From Tetragonia tetragonoides (Eukaryota; Streptophyta; Magnoliopsida; Caryophyllales; Aizoaceae): DNA of 64,000 nt. The stretch lies in the NCBI GenBank assembly GCA_038025085.1, contig CM076140.1, positions 3,288,501 through 3,352,500 of the forward strand, read 5' to 3'. Shown here one piece after another: positions 12,511 through 27,656 of this stretch. Position 1 is the first letter of the stretch; every line of letters starts with the position of its first letter. The position numbers and the translations under genes were made by a program. The notes beneath the pieces were generated by a model. It was not told the DNA's origin, did not search any database, and was given only the letters and a program-made list of their open reading frames with translations.

Positions 12511-13394
12511 CACTCCTAATCTATACAATCCCTAAATTTTTTTTTTTCTTTTTTCTTGTCAAACATATTGGATGCATCTAATGCGGAATGCCTAATGCCC
12601 AGATAGCCAGATTGGCCACTCTCTCTTCCTAGTCCAAAGCTAGGTTTCGAACCCACGTAAAGTAGACTTCATATTGACCCAAATTAATCAGTCAGCTTTT
12701 TTTAACCTTTTGAAATATTTGGATGGATCCATTATCCCACATTTTCACTTTTGGAACCAATCCAATGTAATTTCTGGCCCCATTAACCTTTGGATCCATT
12801 GTCATAATTGGAGAGATTATTGGACCCATAAAGATGACCATAGATGAGATAAGCAAACTAGAGTTAATTTTTAAGCCATTGGTCAAAACTTTTTAACTTT
12901 CTTAATGAGAAGGGACGTAATGTAGAATGATATATTGTACTCTACTTACTCACTAAGCGGTTCAATTCACTTCAGTAAGCTGCAATCTGTACCTTCCAAA
13001 ACGAGGTTGAACTCGAAATTGACTTCCTATCAAAATTCAACCCATCCTACATTTATTCTCACTTGAAGTTGAAGATGATCATGCCAGACTGAAGTTAACA
13101 GAAGGGTAATTAATTATAATCTGATCAGTACCAATTTATAGTAGTGAACACTGAACAGAATAACAGATACTATGATGTATACTCGAATTGGTGACATGAC
13201 TCACAAGTCACAACACATAGGATGCCCTCCTAAACATGCGGCACACAGTGGGATCACCTATCGTATTAAAATTGAAGATCTCATCTAATATGGAAATTGC
13301 ATCTGTCACTCACGACAGTAAGTTCCATATAAGGAGTATAGTAAGTAAAATAAATACTCCCCTTGTTTGTGAATTGTGGCTAATACATAAAAAC
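12511..13394. other. intergenic, with a tRNA-like (SINE-type) fragment on the minus strand at about 12600-12665
   Basis: Read on the minus strand, about 12600-12665 contains a B-box-like 'gggttcgaaaccta' and an A-box-like 'gagtggccaat' at tRNA-like spacing. No target duplication or tail was found, so this is only a probable SINE relic. Nothing else is recognised. Confidence 0.35.
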
Positions 13395-13402
13395 GGTGTG
13401 CT

Positions 13403-13599
13403 AACCAATAAAGTGTGATTGAGTGGTAGGGATTCATCCATCCTTAACCAAGGTCGAGAGTTCGAATCTCGTCTTGAGCATGGAGCAACTTTAAATTTCT
13501 TTATTAGTTGTCCCACCCTTTAAGCTGACTACAAGTCAACGCGGAAAAATAGTCGACAGTTGATACCCTTAGTAGTGAACCAAATAAATAAATAAATAT
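13403..13599 (+). mobile_element. tRNA-derived SINE with 8-bp target-site duplication
   Basis: A 197-bp element flanked by the direct repeat GGTGTGCT at 13395-13402 and 13600-13607. It has a pol III A-box-like 'tgattgagtggtaggg' and, about 35 bases on, a B-box-like 'gagttcgaatctc'. It ends in an (aaat)n tail. The same tRNA-like head occurs in inverse orientation at about 25540-25610, so the family is dispersed. Confidence 0.8.
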
Positions 13600-13607
13600 G
13601 GTGTGCT

Positions 13608-14185
13608 GTCGGTTCACAAGAGAGGGGACAAAACAATCAGTGTCTTTTGTTTACTACTGGGGTTCTCTTTTTGCATAAAATGCAAGCCGTCCCTTTCCCG
13701 TTATTATACAATAATTAAGTGCTGGGTGGCCACTATGCACTAAGGGTAGGCATAAGCTGCCCACTGTGACTGTCCATCGCAATTACACTTGCACCAGCGC
13801 CTAGACGGGCCAGGCAGTGGCTAATAATGGAGTAACATGGACTACCACTACCACTGCCCTGTTTACGTCAAATAAATGACTCCTGCTATTTCCCATACCC
13901 ATTCTTCCCATTTCAACAGCAAATGATAAAGCAGAGAGAAACCGTGCAAACAATGCGATAAAACAGTACATACACAAACTCATCTGAACTCGCAACACCT
14001 TCCATCTGCGGTAGGTTATTTATTTCACTGAATCTCAGACAACTCAGGTGATGTTAGACACTATGGTGTGCACAAATGACCTGTTGACAAGGTACAATCC
14101 TCGATTTGTTCTTACATCTATAAGAAAGAGAGAGAGAGACAAATCAAGGCTAAGACTAGATTGTTGGTCTTCATGGTGGAATCAT
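13608..14185. other. intergenic, probably including the UFM1 3' UTR
   Basis: No gene is supported. The part adjoining 14186 is expected to be the 3' UTR of the minus-strand UFM1 gene. Confidence 0.45.
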
Positions 14186-17455
<3,270 letters not shown>

Positions 17456-17811
17456 TTTTTTTTTTCTTTTTTCTTCTTTGGATTTTCTCTTACAATTCGC
17501 CTGTGTTTTTTATACGAGTATTAACTTATTTATTTAACGTTTTGTGGGGTAATTTGATTATGAGCGCTGTTGCATTGTTGCTGCTTGCGTCTGAATTAAG
17601 CTGACAAGTCAACTTATTCCACGCTGCACAGCTGTATTTCGCTGCGTTTCAAAATCAATTAGCGCGTTCAATTTTGGCATACGGTGCGTTTTATTATCAT
17701 GATTTTTCCCCAAAGCCGGGTAAGAACTGGGCCTTGGCCCTGGCCCTAGCCCTAGCCCTAGCCCCAGCCCCAGCCCCTAGACTCATACACCCAACTCCCA
17801 CTTGCTAAATT
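17456..17811. other. UFM1 promoter side and a short C-rich repeat
   Basis: The immediate 5' flank of UFM1 is a T-rich stretch. At about 17733-17780 there is a short 'ccctagccctag' / 'ccccagccccag' tract. No further gene is seen. Confidence 0.45.
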
Positions 17812-18998
17812 TAGGGGTGAGCAATAATTGAGCATGGGTCCTGGGTAGGGATGGTAATGGGGTAAGGCGGTGGTGGATATAGGTAGATCCATTCTCATAC
17901 CCGCCTGGTTATTTTGATTCCGCCACCCGCTCCATCCCCACTACGGGTCGGAGATCCCAAATCCACCTCCGCCCCACTTACTCGGCGGGTATCCACCTCC
18001 GCTCCATTTATCGAGAGGGTATCCATATCCGCTTTATACTCGCCCGAAAATAAACGAAACCCACATCTGGATCTACCTCAAATTCACCCTAAGATAATTT
18101 GTAAGGAAAAATTTGAGCTTTTTGATGAGCAATAGCAGTAGACAATTTTTATATTTTGGTAAAATAAGGTTTCATATATATTTTTTACATTTTTTTATTT
18201 TTACGTGGATATGAGGCGGGGCAAATGGGTATGAGGCGGGGCGGATAAGCGGGTATAAGGTGGGGCGGGGCTCCAACGGGTATCCACCGGGGGAAGAAGG
18301 CAAACCACCTCCGCCTCATCCCCGCGGCGATTTTTCTTTATCAAAACCATCACCGCCCCATCCCCACCTAGCGCTCCCCCATCCCCGCCCCAACTGGAGC
18401 GGATGCGGGGTGGTACCCACCTATACCCGCCCCACTGTCATCCCTAGTCCTGGGTACTTGGTTCTGGTACTGGAATTGGTTTGGACCTGGTGGATCTCGA
18501 CTTGAAACTGTTCTTGCCAATACCAATTTTGGGTCCCAAAATTCGAAACTGGTTGCAACCAATTCCAATTCTGGGTATCATTTTTCCGAACCCAGTATCC
18601 AATGGATACCTGGTGGGACTAATGTTTGATACCTCCCTAACATCGAAGTGATATTAGAATTGGCCCAATACTATTAACACTATTACAATTTCTCTATTTT
18701 GAATTGTTTTACTGATTTTGAAGCAGATGTACTATTGTACAACTATAAACTTTTAGTAATTAGATAATTTTAGTAATAATTAGATAATTTTTGCATTCAT
18801 TCAAAGATACCGTTTTCAATTTTAGGGGATGGGTACCTGGTGCTGAATTGGACTTGCCAATTTCAAGTATGGGTATTAATTTTGAGGAACTGGTCCAACC
18901 AATTTCAATATTGGGTCCCAATTTCGAGGAACTGATCTAACCAATTCTAATATCAAATCTCCAAATTTTAGATGAATACCTGCTTGAGCTCATCCCTA
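17812..18998. mobile_element. older hAT-like element interrupted by a second one
   Basis: The left end 'taggggtgagca' and the complement of the right end, 'tagggatgagct', form terminal inverted repeats of the hAT type. The flanks share 'cttgcta' (17801-17807 and 18999-19005), though the left copy is separated from the terminus by a few bases. The interior repeats phrases such as 'ccaattccaattctgggt'. No transposase remains. The element at 17846-18446 is inserted in it. Confidence 0.5.
17846..18446. mobile_element. non-autonomous hAT-like element with 8-bp target duplication
   Basis: A 601-bp GC-rich element. The left end TAGGGATGGTAATGGGG and the right end CCCCACTGTCATCCCTA are inverted repeats. 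The flanking direct repeat GTCCTGGG (17838-17845 and 18447-18454) is the 8 bp expected for hAT transposition. The interior is dominated by 'gcggggcgg'/'gggtatccacc' phrases and codes for nothing recognisable. Confidence 0.8.
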
Positions 18999-19551
18999 CT
19001 TGCTATTGATAAATGTCTTTCTTGACATTTATCCCGAGGAATTTCACCCTAAATACGCTCTTTAGATTGTTTGTGACTCAAAAAAAAAATAAAATTCTTG
19101 ACCATCAACTTGTTCATAAATTGGAACATGGTTAATATAATGTGAATTATAAGTAATAGTTTAATTATACAAATGTTGAAGAGAAACGTCTTTTATTATT
19201 ATTATTATTTTATTTTTTATATTTCTTTTACTCGTCAAAAGATGGTGCAAGTGAATGATCATTAAAGCACTCTCCTACATCGTTATTTTTTATTTAAATT
19301 GTAAGAAAGTCACCCTCTTTGAAGATAGTGAAACTAGAATCCAGTTTATTATTAGAGACGAATGAGAAAATACGTCACTGCGCTATCCACCCCAAACTTT
19401 CAAAGAGAACCACCATCGTCACAATATCAACCCCAAAAGCAACCAAATTATAGTATCTCACTCAAACATCCTCTTCGATAAAATATTAACCCAAAGGTTT
19501 TACATGTAAAACCTTAGCTTTCAACAAGTACTCCAACAAAAATTAAACATT
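18999..19551. other. intergenic, probably including the thaumatin-like gene 3' UTR
   Basis: AT-rich sequence with no gene recognised. Confidence 0.45.
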
Positions 19552-20913
19552 TTACAAGATAATTCGCATGTTGATTGATAGCAACATGAGCAATGCAAGA
19601 GCAAGAGACCACCACCAACCCCCAGCAACCAAAGACTTCAACCCCATGGATCCACTGCAAGTGAGCTTGTTGTCATGGTAGGTACAAACAGGCTGATCCC
19701 TCGAAGAGCAAAACGTGATAACATAATCAGCGCCAGAGCATGTAAAAATACTAGTAGGATCATCATAAGCATAACTATACGACGTCGGACACGCCGCTTT
19801 AAACAGCTTAGAATAAAACGTAGGACGACAAGTCGAAGGATTCCCATACACACCCCTACAACAAAACTCATCAGTGTCAAACACATCACATGCACTTCGA
19901 CATGCCATTGTTTTACCACCTGACTTAACTGAGAGCTCCTTTGGACAATTCTTTCTAAGGTCCGAGTCACATCCAGCCACCGTGCAGTTTCCGGTACCAT
20001 GGAGAGGCTTAACAGCCATAGGGAGGTTGAAACCGTCCACGAGGCTGACGTCGTAAAAGTCGAGGTGGGCGAGGGTGAACTCAGCGAGGGTGGCTGGTGG
20101 AACGCCGGAGGACCCGCATTTGAGGGCGTCCCCGCATGCACCGGTGAGGCACTTGCCTGTACCGTTCTCGTCGAATTTGCACCCGGTTCGGCCCCATATT
20201 CGTCCGCTCCACCCAACTGGGGCGTTGAAGACCATGGATTGGCCTCGCTTTAAGGCGAAGCCACCTCCACCGAAGCTCTGCCCTGGGGTCACTGCCGGCC
20301 AGATTGTGTCTTTGCAATTGTTAATGATTGTGAATACCCTTGCCGATTCAGAAAACTTCGGCCCTGTATCCAATTCAAAAATTAGTACTATTAAGAAAAG
20401 TCAAATTTGGGACCTAATGTACTGAGAGCCAGAGGTTCAAATCATGTCAAACATTGTGGGTAAATAAGGCTTTGAGTTTAAATTGTTTACTATACTATAT
20501 AAAAATATGGTACATATGACTAATTAATTATTAGTAGCTTAATGCATATGAGTTTTGAATTCCAAACAATTTAGATTTCTATGTCTAATTATAAGAATAT
20601 CACAAAAACTCGTATGAGACGGTTTTAAGGCGAGGCGCTCTCTAACAAGTATGACATCATGCTTATGTCATACTTAGCTATAGAGACTCTCTCACGTTGA
20701 GGCGGCCTAATAGGAAACCTTTTGTAATAATATAATGAAATTTATAAAAATGACACCATTATATAGGTCTCTACTTCCTTTAACAGGATTGTTATAAGGA
20801 TATAACAACACAAATAGTTGTGTACTTGGTGATAGATGAGACGAATTACCTTGAGAAAAAATGGTGACAATGAAGACAACAAGCGAGAATACGAAATTTG
20901 GTTTAGTATCCAT
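19552..20913 (-). CDS. Thaumatin-like protein (PR-5 family) with C-terminal hydrophobic tail, 2 exons
   Basis: Secreted defence-type protein of the PR-5/thaumatin fold (GH64-TLP superfamily). Exon 1 is 20850-20913 and exon 2 is 19552-20363; the GT/AG intron is 486 bp and the protein 291 residues. Exon 1 is almost exactly the signal peptide (MDTKPNFVFSLVVFIVTIFS). The mature part holds the 16 cysteines of large-type TLPs, the signature region GRTGCKFDENGTGKC, and acidic-cleft candidates in LAEFTLAHLDFYDVSLVDGF. Two extra cysteines (PVCTY and LTCSG) and a terminal hydrophobic stretch (LALALLMLLSINM) lie beyond the usual end, which suggests a GPI-anchored or membrane-tethered TLP. The intron carries a hairpin MITE. 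Substrate and antifungal activity cannot be judged from sequence. Confidence 0.93.
20590..20712. mobile_element. hairpin MITE in the thaumatin-like gene intron
   Basis: Palindromic region with the core 'gtatgacat...atgtcatac' and outer phrases 'cgtatgagacggtttt' and 'cgttgaggcggcctaa'. It resembles the element at 37609-37722, which has a cleaner structure. Boundaries are approximate. Confidence 0.5.
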
Positions 20914-22336
20914 GTGTTTTTTTTCTTCTTCTTTTTTTTCTTTTTTTTTTTTTCTTTGCCTCTTCTGCGATCTGCCTCTCTAATTCAAAGAATTGAGTAA
21001 ATGTGTGCATATAAGGGAAGGTAATGAAGGGAATACGTGAGACAAAGGAGATAGAATTAGCAAATGATCGAAAAGCTACTATTTTACTCATTCCCCTTTC
21101 CAATAATATTTATTGGGGGTGATTCTTTATCCATTCCTAGCATTCAAGCTCTATTATGGGGTTCCATTCTTCAGCGTAAGAAACTTCTCTTGGAGGAAAA
21201 AAGGAAGAGGTATCTATTAGGAAGATATACCCCTTACTTAAGGCACTTGGTGGTCGTTGTGTTTCTTAAGAAATCAACATCCTAATTACAAGAAAGCAGA
21301 GGATTTGTATCTGGGTTTAGTCTGTTACCTTCGTCTACAGTACTTTCTACTAGTCAGGCCAATTTCAGTATGGTCCAATTGTTCCAACCTGGACTCATAT
21401 TTTGAGCTTTATATTAGCCTACTTTGGTCATGGATTGGGCCTTTCACCCATATCTCATCCAGCTGACTCATTTCGATGCGGCTTCAGGCCTGCACCCCAA
21501 ATAAAATAAAAAAGCCTCCTAACTCTCTTTTTTTTTTTTTTTTTCTCTTCAAATTAGAAGGTGCATGTGAATGATGATCAAGACACCCCGTTACGTAATG
21601 TTTAGACTCTCGTGTTCAATATCAAACATATCAAACTGAACAACCAGTATAAGCATTGACCCCATCAATGTAGCAGACACAATGTATAAGAAGAATGGTC
21701 TAGTGGTTTGAACTTTGATTTCCTTACACCACCACCAAGGTTCAAATTCCACTAGGGGTATTTGGAATCCCTTTCCCCTTATTCCCCCTTCCCCCCAAAT
21801 GCCTGTTTATCACAATGTATAAGAGGAATGACGATTTGAACCCATGAACCTAGCTTTACCAAATCATTTAGGAGTAAGTTTGGAACCATTAGACCACCAC
21901 TCTTATTTGATAACTCGGTAACTCCTGCGACACCTGGAGAATGGAGATGATGAAGCTTATCACATTTGGCACCATTCTCCTAGGAAATTATTTAGATAAA
22001 TTGATAATTTATTCACTGAAAGTTTCTTTTTCTTTGTGAGCTTCAAAAGTATTAAGTTTTCTTTCTATTTTTTTTTATTATTTTTTATTGTTAAGGAGGC
22101 TTTAGCTGCTTGGGGAGAGGGGAGATAAAAGTGATCCCAGACCGTTGAGGATGAAAATTAAACTTCCGTGTCAAAGGTGGAAGGTAATCGACCTAATTGA
22201 TTTAGATACTCAAAGCAACTATTCATTCTTAGATCTCCGAGTATTTGTGAAGCTGGCAGCCACTCTAAAATTTCTATTGCTAGGAGTCTATAAACCGATT
22301 TCAGAATTCTACCATCACATAAACAGTGATAATCTA
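20914..22336. other. intergenic with a tRNA-like relic near 21690-21750
   Basis: No gene was recognised. The stretch 'gtctagtggtttgaac' followed by 'aggttcaaattccac' (about 21698-21752) has A-box and B-box character and is probably a SINE or tRNA relic, without a visible target duplication. Confidence 0.4.
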
Positions 22337-22409
22337 GCGGGGATAGCTCAGTTGGGAGAGCGTCAGACAGAAGATCTAAAGGTCACGTGTTCGATCCACG
22401 CTCACCGCA
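22337..22409 (+). pseudogene. tRNA-Phe(GAA)-like sequence, probably inactive
   Basis: A 73-nt cloverleaf-like sequence close to the plant nuclear tRNA-Phe, with GCGGGGATAGCTCAGTTGGG at the 5' end, a GAA anticodon, a GTTCGATCC T-loop region and discriminator A. Three departures are seen: the near-invariant T before the anticodon (position 33) is A, one base of the 3' side of the anticodon stem is changed (C:A mismatch), and the first T-stem pair is A:C. It lacks an encoded CCA, as expected in plants. A U33 change usually destroys function, so it is called a pseudogene. Confidence 0.75.
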
Positions 22410-22489
22410 TTTTATTTATTTATTTTTTTGAAGGAGCATTTTATTCTTTTTTAGCCTGAATTCTTTTTTGGATTCACAATTAAGGGTAA

Positions 22490-23530
22490 CTAGGTGTATG
22501 CCCCGTACGATGCACGGGCTTGTAAATTATCATTAGAAAATATATTTTTCAATGCTATTATTAAATTATTAATTAAAGAATGATATATCAATTAGGTATA
22601 TAGCAAATAATATAGAGTTACACAAAATCAAAGTTGTACTGTATTGTGTAATTTTTTTTTTTCCTATTTATTTATTTATTTATAGCTATGTAATGTAAAT
22701 TTGCTTATTTGACATGAAATAGTTGTTTGATCCAAAGGGATAAATGAATTTCATATCTTTTATTCAAAAAATTAGTTAAGTGCCAGATTCATAACTATCA
22801 TCTTGACATACCATATACCATATACTATTTCAATTGATATATTTATACCCCCATGTGTTTACTTATTTACATAACTTTCTACAAATGGTTCTTATCCATC
22901 TTTGCTTTTCATCGTATTTTCTTTTCTTTTTACTACAATAGGTTTACATTATATTTGATGTTAAATTTCTTATATGTGTCATCCCATTTGTTATGCAACG
23001 TTTGGATCCATATAGAGATATCAATTAGTTTTCTATTTCTTTTAAATTAAAATAATTATTAAAGAAATTAATTATCTTTACAACTATATTATTCACACAT
23101 TCTACCGAACACTATATTTCTCCATCTCCATGGTGTGTAATAATGTAATTTCCCAATATTGACTTTCTACTATTTAGTTGAAGTATGAAATGAAATCACT
23201 TAAAAAGTTTGAGATGTATGTATAAATATTACCGATACATAATTTTTATCATTTTTTAAAAATAATTGTTACTTGTGACTGTTTCCCTTATCAAATTCAT
23301 TATGTCTACTTTTAGTATAATAATTAAGGTTAAGTTCATGTACCGTATTTATGAAGTTTATGTTCATGTATCCGCATTTAATTAGATTACATGGTGTGTG
23401 CATGCATGTATTTCATTAATTAGGGGGACATAAATAACATTGACTTTTGGAGAAGATGCTGACTGGACATGGTGATGTGGCAAGCTACATGTCAATGCAG
23501 CAGCGTGCATGATCCACTTTTATATATATA
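22490..23530 (-). mobile_element. Helitron-like non-autonomous element, copy 1
   Basis: Read on the minus strand, the end is a GC hairpin ('gcccgtgcatcgtacggggc') followed about ten bases later by CTAG, which matches the 3' terminus of Helitrons. The opposite end ('gtgcatgatccacttttata') is AT-rich and abuts the CTAG of the next copy. No Rep/helicase sequence is visible. Confidence 0.6.
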
Positions 23531-24480
23531 CTAGGTGTATGCCCCGTGCGATGCACGGGCTTGTAGTTTATCGTTAGAAAATATATTTGAATGATATCAA
23601 GAAATAAGTTAATGCTTTATCAATACCGTTTATGATAACTAATATGAAGTTACCCGTACAAAACCAAAGTCGTGCTATGTGAGTATAAAATTGGTTATGT
23701 GACATACAATAATAATTGTTTAGATTTAAATGATAAGTTAAATTTATATATTTTCATACTTTAAAAAAGAATTCAAATAAAAAGTTAAATGACAGATTCA
23801 CAATCGCGCACCATCTTGATATAATGTCCTTGGGGACCGTTAGATTTATAAATTCGTGTACTTAGGTACTCCATAAATTTATCTACCGAGCTTATTAATA
23901 GCCAATAACTACAATTGGTTCTTATCTCTCTTTGATCTATATTTTTTTTATATAAAATTACTTATGTGTCATGTAATGTATTATGACAACGGTTTGATCC
24001 ATGTAGATAAAATTATTTCCTTTTTTTTATACTTAAAAGAATTTATCGAAGAAAACTGTGTTTAAACCTACTTTATTCACATTATTTAACCAAATTAGCG
24101 TAATACTCCATCTCCATGAACCATGTACTTTTGTTGGGGTATAGAATCACTATGAAGATTAGATGCATATATAATATGTTAATTTATTAGTTAGTTTTAA
24201 AGTCTTTAATTATGCATTTATTACTTTGACTACTTTACCTTATTAAATTCTTATATCTAGTTTTTGGTATAGTTTACTTTAAGGTTCAATTATGTTCATG
24301 TATCCTTCACTCAAATAAATAAATAAATGTTTATGTAACCTATTTATTAATTATATAATATGGTTCATATCCTCATTAATTGGTTAACTTGGCATTAGCT
24401 TTTGAATATAATGATGATTGGACATGGTGACATGCAAAACATGTGTGAATATAACAACGCTATAATCAACTTTTATATAG
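23531..24480 (-). mobile_element. Helitron-like non-autonomous element, copy 2
   Basis: It starts directly at the end of copy 1 with the same CTAG plus GC hairpin (minus-strand reading 'gcccgtgcatcgcacggggc'). It ends in a phrase homologous to the end of copy 1 ('gacatggtgacatg ... caacttttatata'). Confidence 0.6.
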
Positions 24481-25498
24481 GATCATTTTATAGTATGTTC
24501 TTTTTTCGAAAATTCATACGCCAAAAACTTTGTTCAAGAAAATAGATAAGTGATAGGTTTACAATTAACTACCATTTTCACGTGCTCAGTCAATCGAAAT
24601 ATTAATACCTTTACATGCTTGTGTAATTCTATAGCTTTCTACCATGACAATACACATTACTAACTTTTTTGTTTCTCTTTGATCTACATTGTATTAAAAT
24701 TATTAATAATATTTTTTCATTTAAAAATAATTTATGTTTAATATCATGTATTATGAAGCAGTTTTTTGGATCCACAAGGCCAAACTAATTTCCTAATTTT
24801 CTAATTAAAAGAAATTGGTTAAAAGAAATAATATTTATATTTACACCAATTTTACTTAAATGACATATATTATGCAGCAGTTGTTTGGATCCACATGGCC
24901 AAACTAATTTCATATTTTTCAAATTAAAAGAAATTGGTTAAAAAAAATAATAGTTATATTTACACCAATTTTACTTAAATATTGTACTAATTTACTACAT
25001 TATCCATCTTCATGGAGAATCACTTATAATTTTGTTTAATGTCATGCATGTATTATGCAATAGTTGTTTATTTGGGTCCATGTAGACAAATTTAATCTTT
25101 TATTTTTCTAATTAAAAAAGTACTAAAAAAATAATTATGTTTACAACTACCTTACTTAAGTATTCTACTAATCTACTATATCTCTCCATCTTCATGGAGA
25201 ATCATTAAGAATTTCAGATGTATAATCTACCAAAATATGGATTATATATGTTAGGACTATTTTCTCTTATAAATTAGATTCGTTGTACCTAGGTTTTAGC
25301 ATAATTTATTTTAAGTTCATGTACCATACTACCATATCTATGAAATTAATAATGTTCATGTATCGCAATTAATTAGATAACATGGTTCATGTATTGTCAT
25401 TAATTATTTGAGTGACATGACATTGCCTTTTAGATATGATGATGACTGGTATAGTGATGTAGCATGACACGTGTCGATGCAGCGGCTGTCATGTTTCA

Positions 25499-25501
<3 letters not shown>
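24481..25501 (-). mobile_element. Helitron-like fragment, copy 3, with internal repeat
   Basis: The right end again resembles copies 1 and 2 ('gatgactggtatagtgatgt ... tttatatata'), but the CTAG/hairpin end is missing on the left. Inside, about 24755-24860 and 24875-24980 are near-identical direct repeats containing 'ggatccac', 'ccaaactaattt' and 'tttacaccaattttacttaa'. Confidence 0.45.

Positions 25502-25502
<1 letters not shown>

Positions 25503-25539
<37 letters not shown>
25503..25539. repeat. (TA)n microsatellite
   Basis: Uninterrupted TA dinucleotides at the right edge of the Helitron-like block. Confidence 0.95.
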
Positions 25540-25543
<4 letters not shown>

Positions 25544-25612
25544 TGCTCAAGACGAGATTCGGATCCTCGACCTTGCTTAAAGATAGATGGGTCCCTACCA
25601 CTCACCTAGACC
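25540..25612 (-). mobile_element. SINE head fragment
   Basis: On the minus strand, 'gtgagtggtaggg' followed by 'gaggatccgaatctcgtctt' and 'gagcat' matches the tRNA-like head of the SINE at 13403-13599. No tail or target duplication is evident. Confidence 0.5.
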
Positions 25613-27656
25613 TTGATTTGATTGCCTGATGAATTGTATGTCTGACAGTAGAATCAATGTGGTTCATTAACTTTGATTAGACAATATCCTTCCAACAAAC
25701 CAACAGGTATATATATAAAGGAAATGTTCCTTTCTTGAACAGAGGAAATAGTTTCTCGGTCAGCAATTTTGTGCAAGTCACTGCAAAATTAGGCCAAAGA
25801 TCAGATGATCAACAATCAAAATCTATAACCGATACATAATAAATGGATAATCCAAGCATAAAACTACAAACACTCCTGCCTCTCCTAGAATCATCTTAGC
25901 TTGTTGATAGGAAAGACACCTGTGCAATTCTGCTCCAAATAACAAAAGAAAAACAACAACACGAAGTAAAATAAATATTGAAAGCTTGAAATTCTTATTA
26001 GCTCCTGTGATTGATCATAATTCATAGACTAGTCATGACATCATTAATGCATAATTATTACGAATGAAAAAAAATATCTGAATAATAATATCAGGACTTG
26101 TTTGGCATTGTAATTTGTTATCTGTCCGGTCCAAGTTGGTTCCCTAGCTACTTCCCTTATCCAACCTTGAAAGGGCTTAACTTTCCCCTTGGCATCCAAA
26201 AAGATAGATTGAGGTCAAGTAATCATAATTAACAAACTTGAGAAAATGATTGATGTCTTAAACACTACAGCAACACAAATAAGTAATAACTAAGGGCGTG
26301 TCTTTACTTTATATGGTGCCCTTTGGATGCCATCGATATCTACTTCTAATTCACATAAAAGGAACTAGCTGGCCGGTTAGATAGGGTCTATCAAAAGTTT
26401 GGCACTTGCCACTGGTTTAAACTTTAGTACGGGTAATTGATCAATAATGATTCTAGGTATAACTACAAAATCAATGCCATTTATTTTGATTTTTGACAAG
26501 CTAGCTACAATCAAGTACACATTATTCGAGTAAATTTTGATAGATCTTATTATGGTAACTAGCTAGCTAGCGTTATGGTGTGAGGAAATAAGTAGGAGAT
26601 GAGCTACTGTGCTACCGCCTGCCACCCAAAGTAGAAGTAGTTACGGGAGGCAAATACAAGCTCTTTTGCCCCCCTTTGGAAGGTCTCTTGAATCTTGATT
26701 ATGTAACTCTAACTAGCTATTGCCCTTAAATTAACCAACCTTTAACGATTTGTTATCCTAGAGAATGGCCCAGCAGTAGAGAGGGCTGACGGCACACACA
26801 CTATAGTGAAACACTTGAAAAATCATAAAAAGATCTTGATGTGGGAGAAGATTAGATCTCTTCTTCTTTTGTAAAGCCAGTTGTCACACGTGTGGAGCTA
26901 ATCATGATAAGCACCAAGCCCACCTCTACTAATCATTCCTTCATTTTAATGGCTCTCCCCCACTAAACACTCATTAATCTCCTCCCACAAAATTAATTTA
27001 CTCCTAATTAAGTTTTACTCTTCACAATTTCCATAATTAACATTATGATGATTCGTGTCCCTAATTGATAAATCAACGCTTCAACACTTCAACACTTCAA
27101 CACTACATGGGGTTGGTAGCCTCCCAAAACGAAAGAAGAAATAAAGTACAGTAAAAATGAAGCAAATTAATAATTAAAAAAACAAATTAATTAAATCTAT
27201 AATTATTTGAAACCGCGGTTTAGTGGGCCATGCCGCTCGTGGGGTTGCATGCGAGAGTGGCCCATAGTCCACACTAGCAAAGCCCAAAAAAGGCGAATGG
27301 CCGAAGAGTCTGTCACCCGATGGGGACATAACTATTATCACGCACCAATGGAATTATAGCAATGACCCCATACTTTAGCAACAAAATCGTATAAAATATA
27401 TTATTAAGGGGTGAGTGAACAAAGTTCAAGTCACCAACACCAAGTGATTTAATCATTGCCCTCCCAAAAAAATTCCATTTAAAGAAGAGAACAAGAGGCA
27501 AAGCAAAGAAGCACAAAGTTACGAAATGAAATACTTCTATAGCAAGAGCACTTGAGCACCTTATTAGTTGTACAAATTTTCTCTTTTATATATATATATA
27601 TCTCTCTCTCAACAATCCATTTCATTGTTCTTACAAGTTAATTATACTCCATAAAC
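25613..27656. other. 5' flank of the LAX3-like gene
   Basis: No gene is recognised. A TATA-like 'tatatatatatatc' at about 27588-27602 followed by 'tctctctc' lies some 55 bases before the ATG at 27657 and may belong to the core promoter and 5' UTR. Confidence 0.4.

Noticed and set aside
17733..17780. CCCTAG/CCCCAG repeats resembling telomere sequence
   Set aside because: The plant telomere unit is CCCTAAA; this is a short degenerate C-rich tract only.
19638..20425. Several long open frames overlapping the thaumatin-like exon in other frames and on the other strand
   Set aside because: Shadows of a GC-richer coding exon; no family features.
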